From Edaphochlamys debaryana (lineage: Eukaryota > Chlorophyta > Chlorophyceae > Chlamydomonadales), in NCBI GenBank assembly GCA_016858145.1, contig JAEHOE010000137.1, positions 248,001 to 312,000 on the forward strand: 64,000 nucleotides of DNA. Reading direction: 5' to 3'. Below, piece by piece: positions 46,264 through 59,500 of the stretch (the first letter of the stretch is position 1; each line of letters opens with the position of its first letter). The notes beneath the pieces were generated by a model, which was given only the letters and a program-made list of their open reading frames with translations, did not search any database and was not told where the DNA came from. The position numbers were made by a program, and so were the translations under genes.

Positions 46264-48732
46264 TCAACCCTGGTGCCCTTCCTCCTCAACCTCCACCTCC
46301 TCCTCCTCCTCCCCCGCCTCCTCCTCCTCATGCTCCTCCTCCTCCTCCCCCTCCCCCTCGTACTCCTCATCCTGCCCCTCCTCCTCATGTGCCCCGCCCC
46401 CATACGCCTCCGCCCCCTCCACCTCCCCCGCCCCCGCCTCCGGCACCGCCTCCGCCACCCCTGCCGCCGCCTCCGCCACGACGTCGGCCAGGTCATCGTC
46501 GCCGTCGTCAACCGCCGCCGCCGCCGCCGCCGCCAGCTGCAGGCGAAGGGCCTCCTTGGGGTCCATAGGGGCCTCCGGCATTCCGGGCGGGAACCAAAGG
46601 GCCCTCGGCGGCGCCGCAGCGGCGCCCTCGGCAGCGGCGCTGGCGGCGCCGTCGGCGGCGGCCGGCGGTTGGAAAAAGTCGTTGCGGACGACGAAGCGAA
46701 TGGCCTGCATGAGACGGGAGTGGGGGGTGGTAAGCAGCCAGTCCATGGCCTTGGAGCGCTTTGCATCTAGGCCGAACATAGCCACGCTAAGCGGGTCTTG
46801 GCGGGGTCTTAAGCCCGATGGCCTCCCAACGCTTGCCACGACCCGCTACCGCCCCCGGCCAGCTCCACAGCACGGCACGCAGGCCCCTCAACCCTCTCCA
46901 TCCCTCAAGGGGGCATGCCACGCACCATCCCACCTCACCTCCCTGAGCCACCGCTCACCCCAGATAAGCCCCCAACGCGCAGACCCCACAAACTCCACAC
47001 CGCACAGGATCCCGCGCCCCTCACCTGCAGCAGCCAGCTCCTCTCCTGCCGAAGCTCCGACTTAAGCAGCTTCTCCAGAAGGCTTGGCGGCCGGGGGCGA
47101 GGCACGAACCCGCCCCTGCCCCCGGGCCCAGCCGGGCCCGAGCCGGGCCCAAAGCGGCCCCCGTCCCTGCCGTACCCACGGCCGCCGTAGCCCAAGCCTC
47201 CGCCGTCGCGGCCTCCAGGGCCGCGGCCGTACGGGCCAGGGCCGCCGAAGCGCCCCTGCTGGGAATCGTAACCGTCGCGGCCGCCCCAGCGGCTCCGTCC
47301 CCGGCCCCCTCGCCCGTCGAAGCGGCCCCGGCCCCGGTCCCACTCGCCGCCGCCGCGGCCCCAGCCGCCGTCACGGCCGCCTCTGCCGCGGCCCCGGCCG
47401 CGCCCGCCCCAGCCGCCGCCGTCGGCACCAGCACTGCCGTCGGCGCTGTCGCCCGCCGCGGCAGCGCCGTCGGCAGCGGCGCCCTCGGCGGCGCCGTCGG
47501 CCTCGCCGCCGCCGTCACCCCCTTCGCCGCCGCCATCGGCACCGTCGCCTTGCCATTGGCCCCAGCCCCGGCCGGGGCCGCCGAACCGCCCGCCGCGGCC
47601 GCGGCCCCTTGCGAACCGCCCGCCGCCGCCGTCGAAACGCCCGCCCCGGCCGCCGCTGCCCCAGCCACCGCCGCCGCCGCCACCGTCGTCCAGGACCATT
47701 TCGCTCGTTCCGGCAGCCCTGTAGCACCAGGGGGGCATTTGTTCAGCAAACCACTTCGTGCCTTCTGGCGGCTACACGGCCACATGACTCCCTACCTTGC
47801 CCCGAGCCGCCCTCCTACCCCCCCCCCCCACGGAACCCCAGAGACTCCTCCCTCCCCCCCTGACCTCATCCCTTTCACCTCGCCCGTCCGTCCCCTTTCC
47901 CCCTTTGCCCCTACCAGCCCTCCAGCCCTCTGTCAGCGCCCCCCAGCCCACCTGCCCAGCCTTAGCATCAAGCCCCCCATCTCCCCACCCCGAGCCCCCA
48001 CCCAAACCCTCCTCCGCAGCCCCACCTGTCCAGACCCATGGCCCTCTGCAGCGCCAGCACCTCACGCAGGCGCCGCCGCCGCTCCTCCTTGGGGTCCAGG
48101 CCCCCCGCCTCGCTGCGCGCCGCCGCGTCCGCGTCCCTCTTGGCCTGGTTGGCGGCGGTGGGGTAGTGCCGCTTGCGCTCGGCGATCCACCTGCGGGCGT
48201 GAGGGGGCGGTGGGGGGGGTGACCATGTCAGCGATGGTAGGGCAGGGGGGAGGGTGGGCTGTCAGAGGCAGCGACTGGAAGACGCTGGCATATCGGACAT
48301 CGCAGGAGTGCCAGACGTTCTCGCCCCTCGCATACAACCTCTGTCTCTGAACTTCCTTTGGGCGTCTGGTTTCGCTGCCCATGCCACCAGGCTCACTTTT
48401 CGATTTCCTGGCGCTCGGCCTCGTTGGCAGGGGGCCGCACCACCACCGGACCGCAATCGAGCGGCGCCGCCGCCGCCTCGCGCTTCTGCGCCTTGCGGCT
48501 GATGGCGCCGCCGCCGCCGTCGAGGCCGTTGGAATGACCGTTGGCGTCTGGGCCGCCGCCGCCGCCGCCGCGGTGCATGTCATCCGCCGAGCGCTTCATC
48601 CCCCTGCCGCCGCCCCTGCCACCGCCGTCGCGACCTCCCCAGCGACCGCCTCCGCGGCCGCGGCCACCGCCGCCGCCGCCGTCACCGAACCGGCCACCGC
48701 CGCCCCCGCCGCCGCTGGCACCTCCGCTGCCG

Positions 48733-48763
<31 letters not shown>

Positions 48764-50511
48764 TGAAACCGTGCGGAGACATGATGCGGGGCGCGTTGCG
48801 GGGAGGCCCGCCGGCGCCACCACCGGCGGCGGCACCGCCGGGCGGGGCTCCGCCGCCGCCCGGCTGACCGCCGCCGCCGCCGCCACCGCCGCCGTCACCG
48901 CCGCTTGGAGCCGCGTGGGCGGTCATGGGTACCATGGGCCGAGGCGCTGGGGGCCCCTGGCTGTTCGGGTACAGTACCGGGCCCGAGCCAGGCCCAGGAC
49001 CGGACGCGGGCCCGGGGCCCGGAGAGGGCCCGGGCGGCGGCGCCGAGTAAGGGTGCATCGGCTGTGGGTGCGGCGCCGCATGGGCCGGCGGCGCGTGGCC
49101 GTACGGCACGTGCTGTGCCGCCGGCGGCGGTTGGTAAGGCGGTTGGTAGTTGGTTGGCGGGTACGGCGCCGCCGGTGTTTGGCTGTGGTGGTGGTGGCGG
49201 ACGGGCATGGGCCCGCCGTTGGGCGTCATGATGCGAGGGGCGCCTGCTGGCGGCGCTGAAGGTGGCGGCGCCCCGCCGCCGCCGCCGCCGCCATGGCCCC
49301 TGCCGCCGCCGTGACCGCCCGACCAGTGCTGCTGCTGAGGAGGAGGCGGTTGGTGGTGGTGTTGGGGCGGCGGTTGGTGGTGGTGTGTTGGTGGCGGCGC
49401 GCCGTACCCAGCCGGCGGCTGCCCTTGGCCTGCCCCGTACGCGCCGCCATGCATGGAGTGCGGTTGGGCAGGCGGCGGGCCGCCGCCTCCGTAGCTCGAC
49501 GCCATGGGCCCGGGTGGAGCGCCGCCGTAGCCCGGGCCCGGCCCGGGCCCGACGGGGCCCGACGGAGGCTGCGACGCCGGTGCCTGCTGTGGCGGCGCGC
49601 CGTACCCGGTGGACATCGGCCGGGGCGGGGCGCCGTACCCCGTAGGCCCCGGCTGACTCGACGGCGGCGGCGCGCCGTAACCGGTACCGGACGCTGCAGG
49701 CGCGCCGTACCCGCTGCTAGACGGTGGCGGTGCGCCGTACCCCGTCGAGGGCGGCGGGGCGCCGTACCCCGTGGGCTGCGGTCCTCCAGCGGAGCCATAG
49801 GGCTGGGCAGCGTGCTGTGGCGCGTAGCCCTGGTGGGACTGCGGTGGGGGCTGGGCGGGCTGGTAGGGTGGCGGGTTTTGGTGCTGCGGGGGGTGGTAAG
49901 GGGCCTGCCGCTGCGGCTGTTGTGGGGGCGGCGCGTAGGGCTGTTGCGGCTGTTGCGGAGGGGCCCCGGCGCCCGATGGCGGGTGGTGCTGGGCATACGC
50001 CTGGGACTGGATGTGGGGTGGTGGGGGCCCTGTTGAGGGGTAGGCTGTGTGGGCTGGTGCCTGGAGGAGAGTGGGATGAAGACAGCGCGAACGGCAGGAA
50101 GGCGAGGGGTGGGGATAAGAGGGGAGGGGTTCGGGAGGGGCAAAAGTGCGGTGGGACGCGACAGGGGAAGGGCGCAGGCGCCAAGGCTGTCGCGGAGGAC
50201 ATCACGTACCTGTGCGGGAGCGTAGTGTTGGTGAGGGGCGTAGGCGGGGGCTCCACCGTTCGGGGCGCCACCGTAAGGTGCAGCTGCGGCAGCCTAGGGA
50301 GAGGGTGGGGGTTGCAGAGAGACAGGGGGGGGGGGGATGTGTAAGTCGCAGCCGTCGGACCAGCAAAGACACGGAGTGGCTCGCACTCTCCACGAGCATG
50401 CTGTAGCCGACAGGGCGTTGCGCAAGCGTCCTCAGGGTTAGAGCTCGCGGAATGGCGGTTCCGGCGCCGGCAGTCGGGGTGCAAGCCACGGCCCACGGAC
50501 ATGTTCATCAT
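46264..50511 (-). CDS. NUFIP1: NUFIP1-like protein (box C/D snoRNP assembly factor)
   Basis: Six exons, 5' to 3': 50511-50497 (tentative), 50293-50210, 50060-48397, 48190-48026, 47718-47025, 46704-46264; about 1020 residues. NUFIP1 (Rsa1 in yeast) is a scaffold that loads 15.5K/NHP2-type proteins on box C/D snoRNAs with the R2TP chaperone. Evidence: the conserved NUFIP1 peptide (EIEKWIAERKRHYPTAANQA) across the exon 3-4 junction, and the C-terminal motif LLEKLLKSELRQERSWLLQ joined to AIRFVVRNDFFQ, as in the family. The long first half is low-complexity, with about six GYGAPPP-type repeats and Gln/Pro/His-rich stretches. Exon 5 is an RGG/GRG-rich RNA-binding-type region and the end is highly acidic (EEEEEHEEEEAGEEEEE). 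No C2H2 finger was seen. Exon 1 (MMNMS) rests only on phase and a GTGGGC donor. Confidence 0.75.
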
Positions 50512-52453
50512 GCCGAAGGACAGCTATCCTCTTGTTACGAGCAGTTTCCAGCGTAGCATGCGCTTCCTGTGATTTGCCGACGCTCCCAGCGCACCGGTCC
50601 GGGCGGAGCAGCTCCGTAAGGCGCTTGTGCGCCGTAGCCTGTTGCTTGTCGATACATACTTGTCGCTCTAGGACTAACGCGCTAAACTTTTGATGAAATG
50701 CCGCCGCATTTCCGGGGGCTTAGCTGCTTGTGTACATTGCTAACACGTCTGTCTCTGTGTTCAGTAGGTTTGGAGTTTCAGTGAAGGATACAGAGCCGCC
50801 ACCGCGCATTACATCTGCGGCGTTGACTAGTGGCACGAACCCACCTTTACCCCACCAGCCCGCGTGCTTCCGGCGGCGGAGTGAAAGCTTCTCACCTATC
50901 CCGCGCGCACATGGTGCTGTTGCACTGTCGCAGAGCCTACGGCAATGAAGATGACGTGCGCTCGACTCCTCTCCTGTCCACGTCACCATGGACGGTGCAA
51001 CGCCCGTCCCCTGGACATGCTTGGTGTCAAGCAGGCTGAGCTGAACTCTCCCAAGCAAGAGAGGCAAGGCGAGAGTGTGATTAAGAGCGGGAAAAGTTAT
51101 CGACCCTGCGCTGGCTGAGATCGACCAGACCAGTATCAGGCCCCCAGTCTAGACCAGGCACTCTACCTGCTCCGCTGCTAGCCTCAAACTGTACTTCTGT
51201 TCACCAAAACGTGCCTGGTGCTGGTCTCTGTCCTGTCGCTGGCTGAGCGCCCAAAAGCAGCGGCGGCGGCGGAGGGGGAGAGATGTAGCGGGTGGCGTGT
51301 GGGCAGTAGCGGATTGGAGACGGACATCTTCTCTTTCTATCTTTTGGAGGGTGCATGTGAATGTGCGCCCAACCCAACCGGCAAAGTCCGGCATTGCGGG
51401 GTTGCCAAGGCCCCTAACTTATGGCGTGCGCTGTGGGGCGTAGTGCTCGATTGCGCGGCCCCAGTGCTGCCCGGCCTCGCGGGGTTTGGGGCTCAGCCCT
51501 TTTCCCTGTCCTGAGGAGGACAGACACACCTTGTTCACACATGTCTGAACGTAGCTGGGTAGCGGGAGCTTACAACACCGTGGTGCCAACATGGCCAGCG
51601 ACTCCCGCCGCCACCGCAACACTTGCCCGCAACTTTTAAGGCCACGCACTTGTGCAGCGCGAAAGCCCTCGCTCTAGGCATCAAATCGAATGAAATATGC
51701 TCGTGCTGCTGCATGCAATGCGTCAGGTACCTGTCTGTACCCGTCATTCGTCCGCCTTCCCGCCCTGTGCACCTCCCGTGTCTCCCGCGTCCAGCACCCC
51801 CCGGCAGCGAACGTTGCATCCGTATGCCACTGACCGAAACATCCCTGTGCAACCACACTCTCTGCCTCTCAAGCCGCTGGCAATTGAACCGGTCCGCGGC
51901 TGAAACCCAAGAGTCCAAGTACATTGAGCTACCGTACACGGCTATGCCAGATTATGGGGTCAAAGCCGGGGGACGTGACTACCGCGTCCCAGACCCCAAT
52001 ACCTACTGCTTCCACAGGCTTCAAAACACTTCGACTCATTTCATTGCCCCTTTACCCCTGCGGAAGCAATCCCGCACGGCGCTGACACCAATCTGGCGCG
52101 CGCGTGCAAGCCTCCCCTGCGACCTTGCTTGGCATGTGTGCGACACATTCAGTGCGTGCCTTCAGCCCATGAAGGCTGCGGGCTGCCTGCGCGCTTGCAA
52201 GCGTTCAGGCCACCAATCCACATCGTGATAAGCCGTGTGTAAGCCAATCGGGGTAAGCCATACTAAGTTTTGGGTAAGCTTTGGCAAGCAGGGACATTGG
52301 CAGCAATTGCCTCACCAAGCCCATCTGAACTCAGCCCATTGGCGCCAACCCAACTACCATCAACCGAGAAGCTCCGCGGCCAGCTGAAGTCATGTGCCGT
52401 TCAGCCGTACAGCCGTACAGGTACAGCCGTACATGTCTTAGTAAGGCACCGCT
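50512..52453. other. Intergenic (NUFIP1-like promoter, NYC1 3' UTR)
   Basis: About 1.9 kb between two minus-strand genes. A 201-codon plus-strand frame at 51623-52228 shows no family signature and was not accepted. A minus-strand TGTAA at 51574-51570, about 880 nt past the NYC1 stop, is a possible poly(A) signal. Confidence 0.4.
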
Positions 52454-55400
52454 TCACCCGCGCAGCCCCGGCGCCTCCACGATGATAGCCAGCAGCCCCG
52501 CCAGCACCGAGGCCTGGTAGGCCAGGGCCAGGCCGCCCCCGCGGGCGCGAGCCGTGGCCTGCGCGCGGCGGGTGGCCTGCAGAGCGGAGGGGTGGTAGAA
52601 ACAGGGCGCATAAGCAGATGGCAGTGGGAGGAGCCGCCGCACTCAACGACCATTCTCCACCCACAACCCTCCCAACCAACTCAGCGACCATTACTCCCAC
52701 ACTCGCACTCTCCAGTCCACACCTTGGCGCCCTCTTCCCATCCCCGCGCTCCCCAGTCCCCACCTTGGCGCCCTTGCCCAGCAGCCGCTCCCGCTCGGGC
52801 GGGAACACGGCCTCCCCGCAGGCGTCGAAGAAGCGGCCCAGGCGGCGGGGCGCGGAGGCCAGGCGGCCCAGGGCCGAGGCGGGCGTGAGGAAGGCGGTGG
52901 AGGTGGCGTCGGCGTCGGCCGCCACCACGGAGCGCAGGCGAGGGACCAGGAAGGCGGCGGTGACCTGAGTGGGAGGGAGGGGAAGGTTGCCTTGTTGGGG
53001 TGTGAGTTGCACGCGTTCAGGGCGCGGGGGGAGGCGAGGCTGAGATGGTCAGATGGGAGGTGGGGAGGTGGGCCGGGCAAAGAGGGTCACGTCGTGGCAG
53101 GTTGAGGGCCTGGTGGTGTGGTGAAGGAGTACCGGTGCTGGAGGGATGCCAGTTGCCCCATTCAATGAAAGTTCAACACACACACCAGGACGGCCAGGCC
53201 CCACCTCGGGGTGCTCGCACAAAATGTTGAAGGCCTGCTTGTTGGCGGGGGTGGCGCCCTCGAGCAGCAGGTCGGTCAGGATCATGCCGGGGGACACCAC
53301 GTGCAGGCGGGCGCGGTTGGGCGGGTAGGGCGCCGCGGGGGCGGGGTCCGTGGAGGCCGAGGCGGAGGAGGCGGAGGCGGAGGAGGCAGATGAGGAGGAG
53401 GCCGAGGTGGAGGTGGAGGAGGGCTTGCTGGTCTTGGGCTTGTTGGCGGAGGCCGCCACCTGTTGGAGCTCGGCACGCAGGCTGTGGGGGTGGCGGTGAG
53501 GAGGGGGGCAAAATGGCGGGAGCGGATGAGTTTGTTGGGGCGGCGGTTGTGGGGATGGGGATGGGGAGCATTGCAGCGCATGCAGTCAAGCGGTCGGCTG
53601 CCAGTCGGGCAAAGGATTGTTTCGGCGGGCATGCCACTTAGGCGCGCGTCACGTGGCGGCTAGGTGGAGGTAAGCGTGCTAGCCCTGCAGGGCTGCTCGC
53701 CAGCGGCCAGCGGTGCGCATTCGACCGGGGAGGGGCGGGGGGCTGGATCGCACCTGGCTGTGAGGTGTGTGATGGCGGCCTTGGTGGCTCCGTAGGCCGT
53801 GTAGTTGGGGGTGGCCATGCCGTCACTGCCCGCGCCCTGAGGGGAAGGGAGGGGAGGGAGAGGAGGAGGCGGGGTCAGGGGCGTGGGCGGGGCAACCATG
53901 CCACACCTCATGCACTCGCTGCTTGCATCACTGGAAAGCCCCCATCCATCGCCGCCGCCCTCTGCGAAAGCACGCTCCCCATCCTGTTGAACCCGGAAGC
54001 GTTTCCCCTGCTGCCCCCTCCCTCCCAAACCCACGCACCTCCATGTTGAACACGTGCCCCGCCGGCCCCGGCTGCTCCGCGAAAACGCGCAGGGCGGCCT
54101 TGGAGCCCAGCAGCGAGCCCAGCAGGTTGGTGCGGACCACCTGACAGGGGCGGAGGCAGGAGGGCAGCGGGAGATGTTACAATGAGGAGGGTGCAGGCCC
54201 CACAGGACGTTTCCACCAGCCCAAATGCAGCTGTAGCATACCCCCGGACCAGACCTTCCCCTTCCTCGCGCTCCAGCCTTCCAACCCAAGCGCCCCACCT
54301 CCCCTCCCTCCTCACCGCCGCCACCGCATCGTCGCTCTGCTCCATGAGCGGCTTGAAGGACCCCGAGTAGCCCGCGTTGTTCACCCAGGCGTCCACGCGC
54401 CCGAACGAGGCCAGCGCCGCCGACGACACGGCGGCCAGGCCGGCGGGGTCGGCCACGTCGCAGGCGACGCCGATGATCTGTTGGTGAAGGGATTGGGGTT
54501 GGGGGCGGGGGGTCGAGGGCGGAGGAGGAGTGGGGCTAGGGTCCGGGCAGGCCATGTGCTGACGGGGAAGGCGGGAGAAGGCACGCGGGAGAAGGTCATC
54601 TATGTCTACCGGTACGCAGAACTCTCTCACACCCACTTCCAAGCCGCCTTCCCTCCCTGCCTCCCGCCCACCTGGGGGCCCACGCCAGCCTCGGTCTTGT
54701 GGCCCATGGCCGCCAGCTCCTCCCGCAGCTGAGCTACGGCCGCGTCCACCGACTCCTGCGTGCGGGCCGTGATGAGCACCTGCAGGGGGCGGGAGAGGGA
54801 TCAGGTGGGTGGGGGCCTGGATCGGTGAAACTGTGGAATTGGCTTGGCACCAACGGGTTGCCTGCTGTACTGCTACGGGCCGGGTGCCGCAAGTTGTGGC
54901 CCCCAAAGAACTTGAGCAAACTCCCAGGCGACAAGAGACGCACCCGGTCGCCGGCAACCGCGAACTCTCGAGCCAGGGCCTTGCCGAGCCCGCGGGAGCC
55001 GCCCGTGATGACGACGGAGAGCGGGCGCTTGGGCGCCAGCCACAGCCGGCGCTGGGCGAAGCCGCGGATGGCGGCGAAGAGGCCGCCCACGGCGGCGCCG
55101 GAGAGGGCGGGGAGCAGGTAGGGCACGCCTGGGGCGGGGCGTGGAAGGGCGGGAAAGGGAAGGGGAGGGGTTTGACGAGAACAAAGTGGCTGGAAGCCGC
55201 ATGCCCGCATCGTTTAGGTGCAATAGCCGCGCACGAGACGGGGAGGGGGCGGGGCAGAGGTGATAAGGCGGGGTGGGAAGGCGGAGGTGATAAGGCGGGG
55301 GTGGGCGTTTCCGCAGTGACGGTGTGGTGACTATTGGGAATGTCGTCTCGTCCATAAAACCGCTTCAACGCCTCACCCAGGAGGCTGCCGGCGGCGCCCC

Positions 55401-55794
55401 AGACGTAGGCGGGGATGAAGACGGTGCCGAGGTAGGTCTCGAGGCCGCGGAGCCCGGCATGGCGGCCCTTGATGATGCGCGACAGCTCGCGGACCTTGGG
55501 GTGCGCGGACAGCAGGTCGGCGGAGCGGGGGCTGCGCAGGAGGCGGTTCTTGAGGCTCATGGTGTTGTCAGAGGAGGAGTAGGAGGGCGTGGGGCCGCGG
55601 TTGGCGGAGGATGGCGTCGAGGAGCCGCGAGCATCCCGGTCAGCGTCGGGCGTGTCATTGTGACGGGGGCCGCCGCGGGGCGCGGCGTGCGTTGACGGGC
55701 AGAGTGAGCGTTGGACGGGGCTGCGGGAAGGAGCAGCGGTAGCGCAGCGACGGGAGCTCGAGGCGGGGAGCGCGGGGGCGCGTGCGGTGAGCAT
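52454..55794 (-). CDS. NYC1: Chlorophyll(ide) b reductase, NYC1 type, plastid
   Basis: Nine exons, 5' to 3': 55794-55377, 55128-54944, 54779-54672, 54477-54316, 54140-54039, 53836-53754, 53481-53205, 52964-52764, 52576-52454; 552 residues. The enzyme reduces chlorophyll b to 7-hydroxymethyl chlorophyll a, the first step of chlorophyll b breakdown and LHC turnover, at the thylakoid membrane. A Ser/Arg/Ala-rich transit peptide comes first, then hydrophobic helices (YLGTVFIPAYVWGAAGSLL; LLPALSGAAVGGLFAAI). The short-chain dehydrogenase core has TGGSRGLG (near 181-188), the NNAG motif and catalytic YGATK (Tyr340, Lys344). NYC1-specific parts are VFNMEGAGSDG and LHVVSPGMILTDLLLEGAT. A C-terminal hydrophobic segment (LALAYQASVLAGLLAIIVEA) favours NYC1 over soluble NOL. 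A Ser/Ala insert precedes the C-terminal half. Confidence 0.93.
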
Positions 55795-56581
55795 CGTGAC
55801 GGCGGGTGGCGCAATCGTTGGCGACTGGGGTTTTTGAACTCGTCTGGGGCTTTGCGGGAGACGTGTCGGGAAGCTTCAGACTCGCTGCCTGATCGCGAAT
55901 AGGTTGAGCGCGGAAGGGGGGATCACCGCGGGCACGCGAAGACTTGAAGCGCCGCGCGAGGATGTGCCGATTCCCCGGGGCCTGTGCCGGAGGTAGGAGC
56001 TAAGAGCGAGTGCTGGCTGCGGATACTTGATGAGCTATACAGAGCGGTGCTGGAGAGTGAGCGGGGAGAGGTGGCGCACTGCCCATATGCGGCTGGGCAA
56101 GCGCTCGGCCAAGCGATCGAGACTCTCCTTGACGTCACACCCGTTCACTACCGCTGGTCACCCGTACGTGCTATGCATCACTACTCGCTCGAAGGATATG
56201 GCGCCCGTAATGAGAGTGCTCACGCTCGCGCGAAACGCTCGCCGGTATGCGTGTGGCGCGCTGCGCGCGGAGACCAAACCGCGAGCCAAAGCCACCGGCC
56301 AGGCCGCTATCCACACTATATCTACCATTTACTCGATAGCATCAAACGCCTGGATGTGCTGCCCAAGAGTCACCACACCGCAACAATCGCACGCCATGCC
56401 GACCAGCTACTGCCTGCGCTATCCTCCAGAGCCCGCCTGCCTACGCAACATGCACACCTACGTTGAACGTCTACGCGAGCCCACATCAATACCCCTTGAA
56501 ATTCCTCCACTCCACGCTCCCGCGGCCTCCCCAGTCCCCAGGCTTGTCCCCAGTCCGCCGGACATAGCCGGGGTCGGTTCC
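55795..56581. other. Intergenic (NYC1 promoter, kinesin 3' UTR)
   Basis: About 790 bp between the kinesin stop and the NYC1 start, both minus strand. No exon was recognised on either strand. Confidence 0.45.
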
Positions 56582-59500
56582 TCACAGTGGCGCCATCGGC
56601 ACCGGCTCCAGCCTCGCCGCTCCACCCGCGCTGCCGCCCAGCCGCGACGGAATGTTCGGGGCGGGAGTTACCATCGCCCCGCCCGCCGACACGGCCGCCC
56701 CTCCCCCGCTGCCTCGCCCGGGCGACGGCGACGGCGCCGTCGCGGCGGCCAGCATCAGCGACAGCGACCGGTGCCGGCCCTGAAGCGGCGTGCGCCCTGC
56801 CGCCGCCGCCGCGCCGCCGCCACCCGTTGCGGTGCGGGCGCTCTGGAACGCGCGCGTCAGGGGCCCGGCGGCCCGCGCCGCGGCGCCGGGGGCCGCGGGC
56901 GGGGGTGGGGGCAGGATCTTGGCCATTCGGTCGTTGAGGGAGCGGCGCGCGTCCAGCTCCTTGCGGCGGCCCACGAAGGCGGCCAGGATGGACTCCACAG
57001 CGTCCTTTGGGGGAAGAGGGGGGGTTGAAGGGGAGTGGCGGGAGAGGGTGTGAGGGAAAGCACCGAGGTGCCGGTACTACGGTAGAGAGGGGGAGCGCGG
57101 GCCCAGCCCAGCTTCAGGCCCGACGAATGGGTAAACGTGGGGGAGGGTGAGAGATATATATGAGGCTCGGTGGTTCCTTGCTGAGCGGTGGCTGGTGCCA
57201 AGGCAGGGGGCACGAGGCAGATGGGCGCAGGCCCGGCCCGGACCAGCCCGGCCCGGCCCGGCCCAGCCCGGCCCGGCCCGGCCCAGCCCAGCCCAGCCCA
57301 GCCCAGCCCAGCCCAGCGCCGTGCACCTGCCCTCCTCACCCTTCCCATGCCCCGTGCCGAATCCCCCGCCCCGCTCACCCGCATCACCGCCACGCTCTCC
57401 TGCACCAGCGCCTGCCCCGCCACAGCGCTCTGCACCGCCTGCCGCGTGGCGGCCTGGGCGCTGCGCTCCGCCTGCGCCGCCTCCGCCTCGGCCAGCGCCT
57501 GGGGGCAGGGGGCCAGGCGGGGAGTTGTAGGGGATACCGGTATCCATGTGTATGCCCATGCCCCAACCGGCTACAGCCGGCAACGACGGGCCTGCTTGCA
57601 GCCGAAGCCCCTACCGCCCTTGCCGTCGTCAATGGCCGCACACGTTCTTCCCTGCGTCCTGTCGGCTCGCCCTGCCCGCTCCGCTGGCTGCCCTAGCTTT
57701 CACCCCCAGTCCCTCGCAAGACGCAGCTCGGCCCCACCTGCTGCTTGGTCTCCACCTGCCTCCGCAGCTGCACCACCTTGAAGCGCTTGTAGGCGCGCTT
57801 GATGGTGTTGGCGGCGCCCACCTGGGGGGATGGGGGACGGAGGATGGGATGGGCGTGTTGAAGACGGGGATGTTTGGCCAGTAAGGACGGGGACAGGGGG
57901 ATGAAGCCCAACTGGTGGAACTGGATCCTCAGTGCCGGTCGTGCATGATGGAATTGCAGCCCGAGTGCCCGGCAGCCCTTCCCCACAAAGCGCAACAACG
58001 TATGCCTGCACCTGCGCAGCTGCTATGCCCTGCTATCCCCTTCTGAGGTCCCTCGAACGCACTGTCACCCGCCAGCACACCGCACCCGCAACCCGGGCGC
58101 CTCCGGGCCCGCACCTGTCTCTGCAGCTCGTGCCGCTCCGCCCGTGCCGCCACCGACTGCTCCGTGCTCCGCTCCGTGGCCGCCAGGACACCCCGCAGGG
58201 CCGAGCGCTCCTGGGCCAGGTCAGCCTGGGGTGGTGGGGAGGGGTTAAGAACAGGAGTGAAAGGCAAGCGAGTGCGCAAGGGCACGGCCCGGGGAGGGGT
58301 GCGTGGTTAGGGATGGGACTTCTGTGTGCATCTGAGAGGGTCAGCATGGCGTGTAGACGCGCGGGTCGTGGGCTTCGGTGGGAGGTGGGGCGGGGGATTG
58401 GGAACTCCGTGGAACAGTGGAAACAGCTCAGCACGGGTCGGGGTCCGTATGGTGCAGTCGGAAAGAGCCCCGCCTGCTTTGGCACCGGCACCGCATCCCC
58501 CAACCGCTGTTGCTGGAGCCGAGGGCCCACCTGCAGCTTGGTCACCTCGGCCCGCAGCGCCGCCCGCTCCGTCTCGCTGGCCTCCAGGGACGCCTCCGCC
58601 TCGCGCAGGCGGGCAGTGGCCTCCTCCAGGCGGGAGGCGGTGTCGGCCAGGGTGCCCTGCGGGGTCGAGGAAAACGGGGGGTTGGTGGGGGGTGGGCGGC
58701 CAGTGCCCGATGCGCCGTAAAGTGCAAGAGGGTGCGTGCCGTACCCCTTGACCACAGCGCGCGGGATTCCGCCGTGCACCTCTCCATGCTGCTGTAGTGC
58801 TGCAATGCTCGTGCACTCCTTGCAGTCCCCCACACAAGTAAACGCCCGGCACCTGGCATCCCGCGCACCTGGTTCTCCCCCAGCGCGAAGGTGCGGTCGT
58901 CCAGCTCCAGCCGCGTCTGGTCCAGCGCCTGGGGATGTGGGAGCAAGAGCCGAAACGTGTGGGCACAACACTGTTCAAGCTGGGGCTCAAGAGCCATGCC
59001 AGACGTCATGCCCGCGCCTTGCTTGCTGCGGGAGCAGTGGGGCGAGGGGCCGGGAGCAGGGGCTGATTGAGCTGGGTGGCGAGGCATCGAAGAGCGTTCA
59101 CCAACGGCTCGAGAGCCATGCCACCCGTCCTGCATGCGCTTGTCGGTGTGCTCATGTCTACACTGGTGTGTGGACATTCTGGCACACGTGCCAATCCCAC
59201 CCCCTACCCTCCCAGCTCTCGACCTCAACTTGCACCCACCCCCCGTCACCACCCGCACCTGCAGCGTCTCCTCCAGCGTGTGCCGGGCCGCCAGCAGCTG
59301 CGCGGTGGTCTCCGCGAGGGACGCCTGGGCGGCAGCCAACGCGGCGCCCGAGTCCTGGGGGCGTGGGGAGGGAGGGGGCTGCCAGCATCGCGGGCCGTGT
59401 GCACCCCAATTGCTACCCCCCAGGCAGCTAGCGCAGCGCATGTAGTCAACCGCAGCAGGCCCCGGGGCTACCCCCTGTCCGCTGCTGGGACATGGATGCG

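Noticed and set aside
51623..52228. 201-codon plus-strand frame in the NUFIP1-NYC1 gap
   Set aside because: No family signature, no clear splice partners, and composition like 3' UTR rather than coding sequence. It cannot be excluded but is not supported.
53908..55794. Single 628-codon minus-strand frame across the NYC1 locus
   Set aside because: It reads through introns. The NYC1 homology jumps between frames exactly at GT/AG sites, so the spliced nine-exon model is correct.
57160..57781. Plus-strand frames coding [13 protein letters not shown] repeats
   Set aside because: These are produced by the intronic GGCCC/CAGCC pentanucleotide repeat and are open in all frames for that reason.
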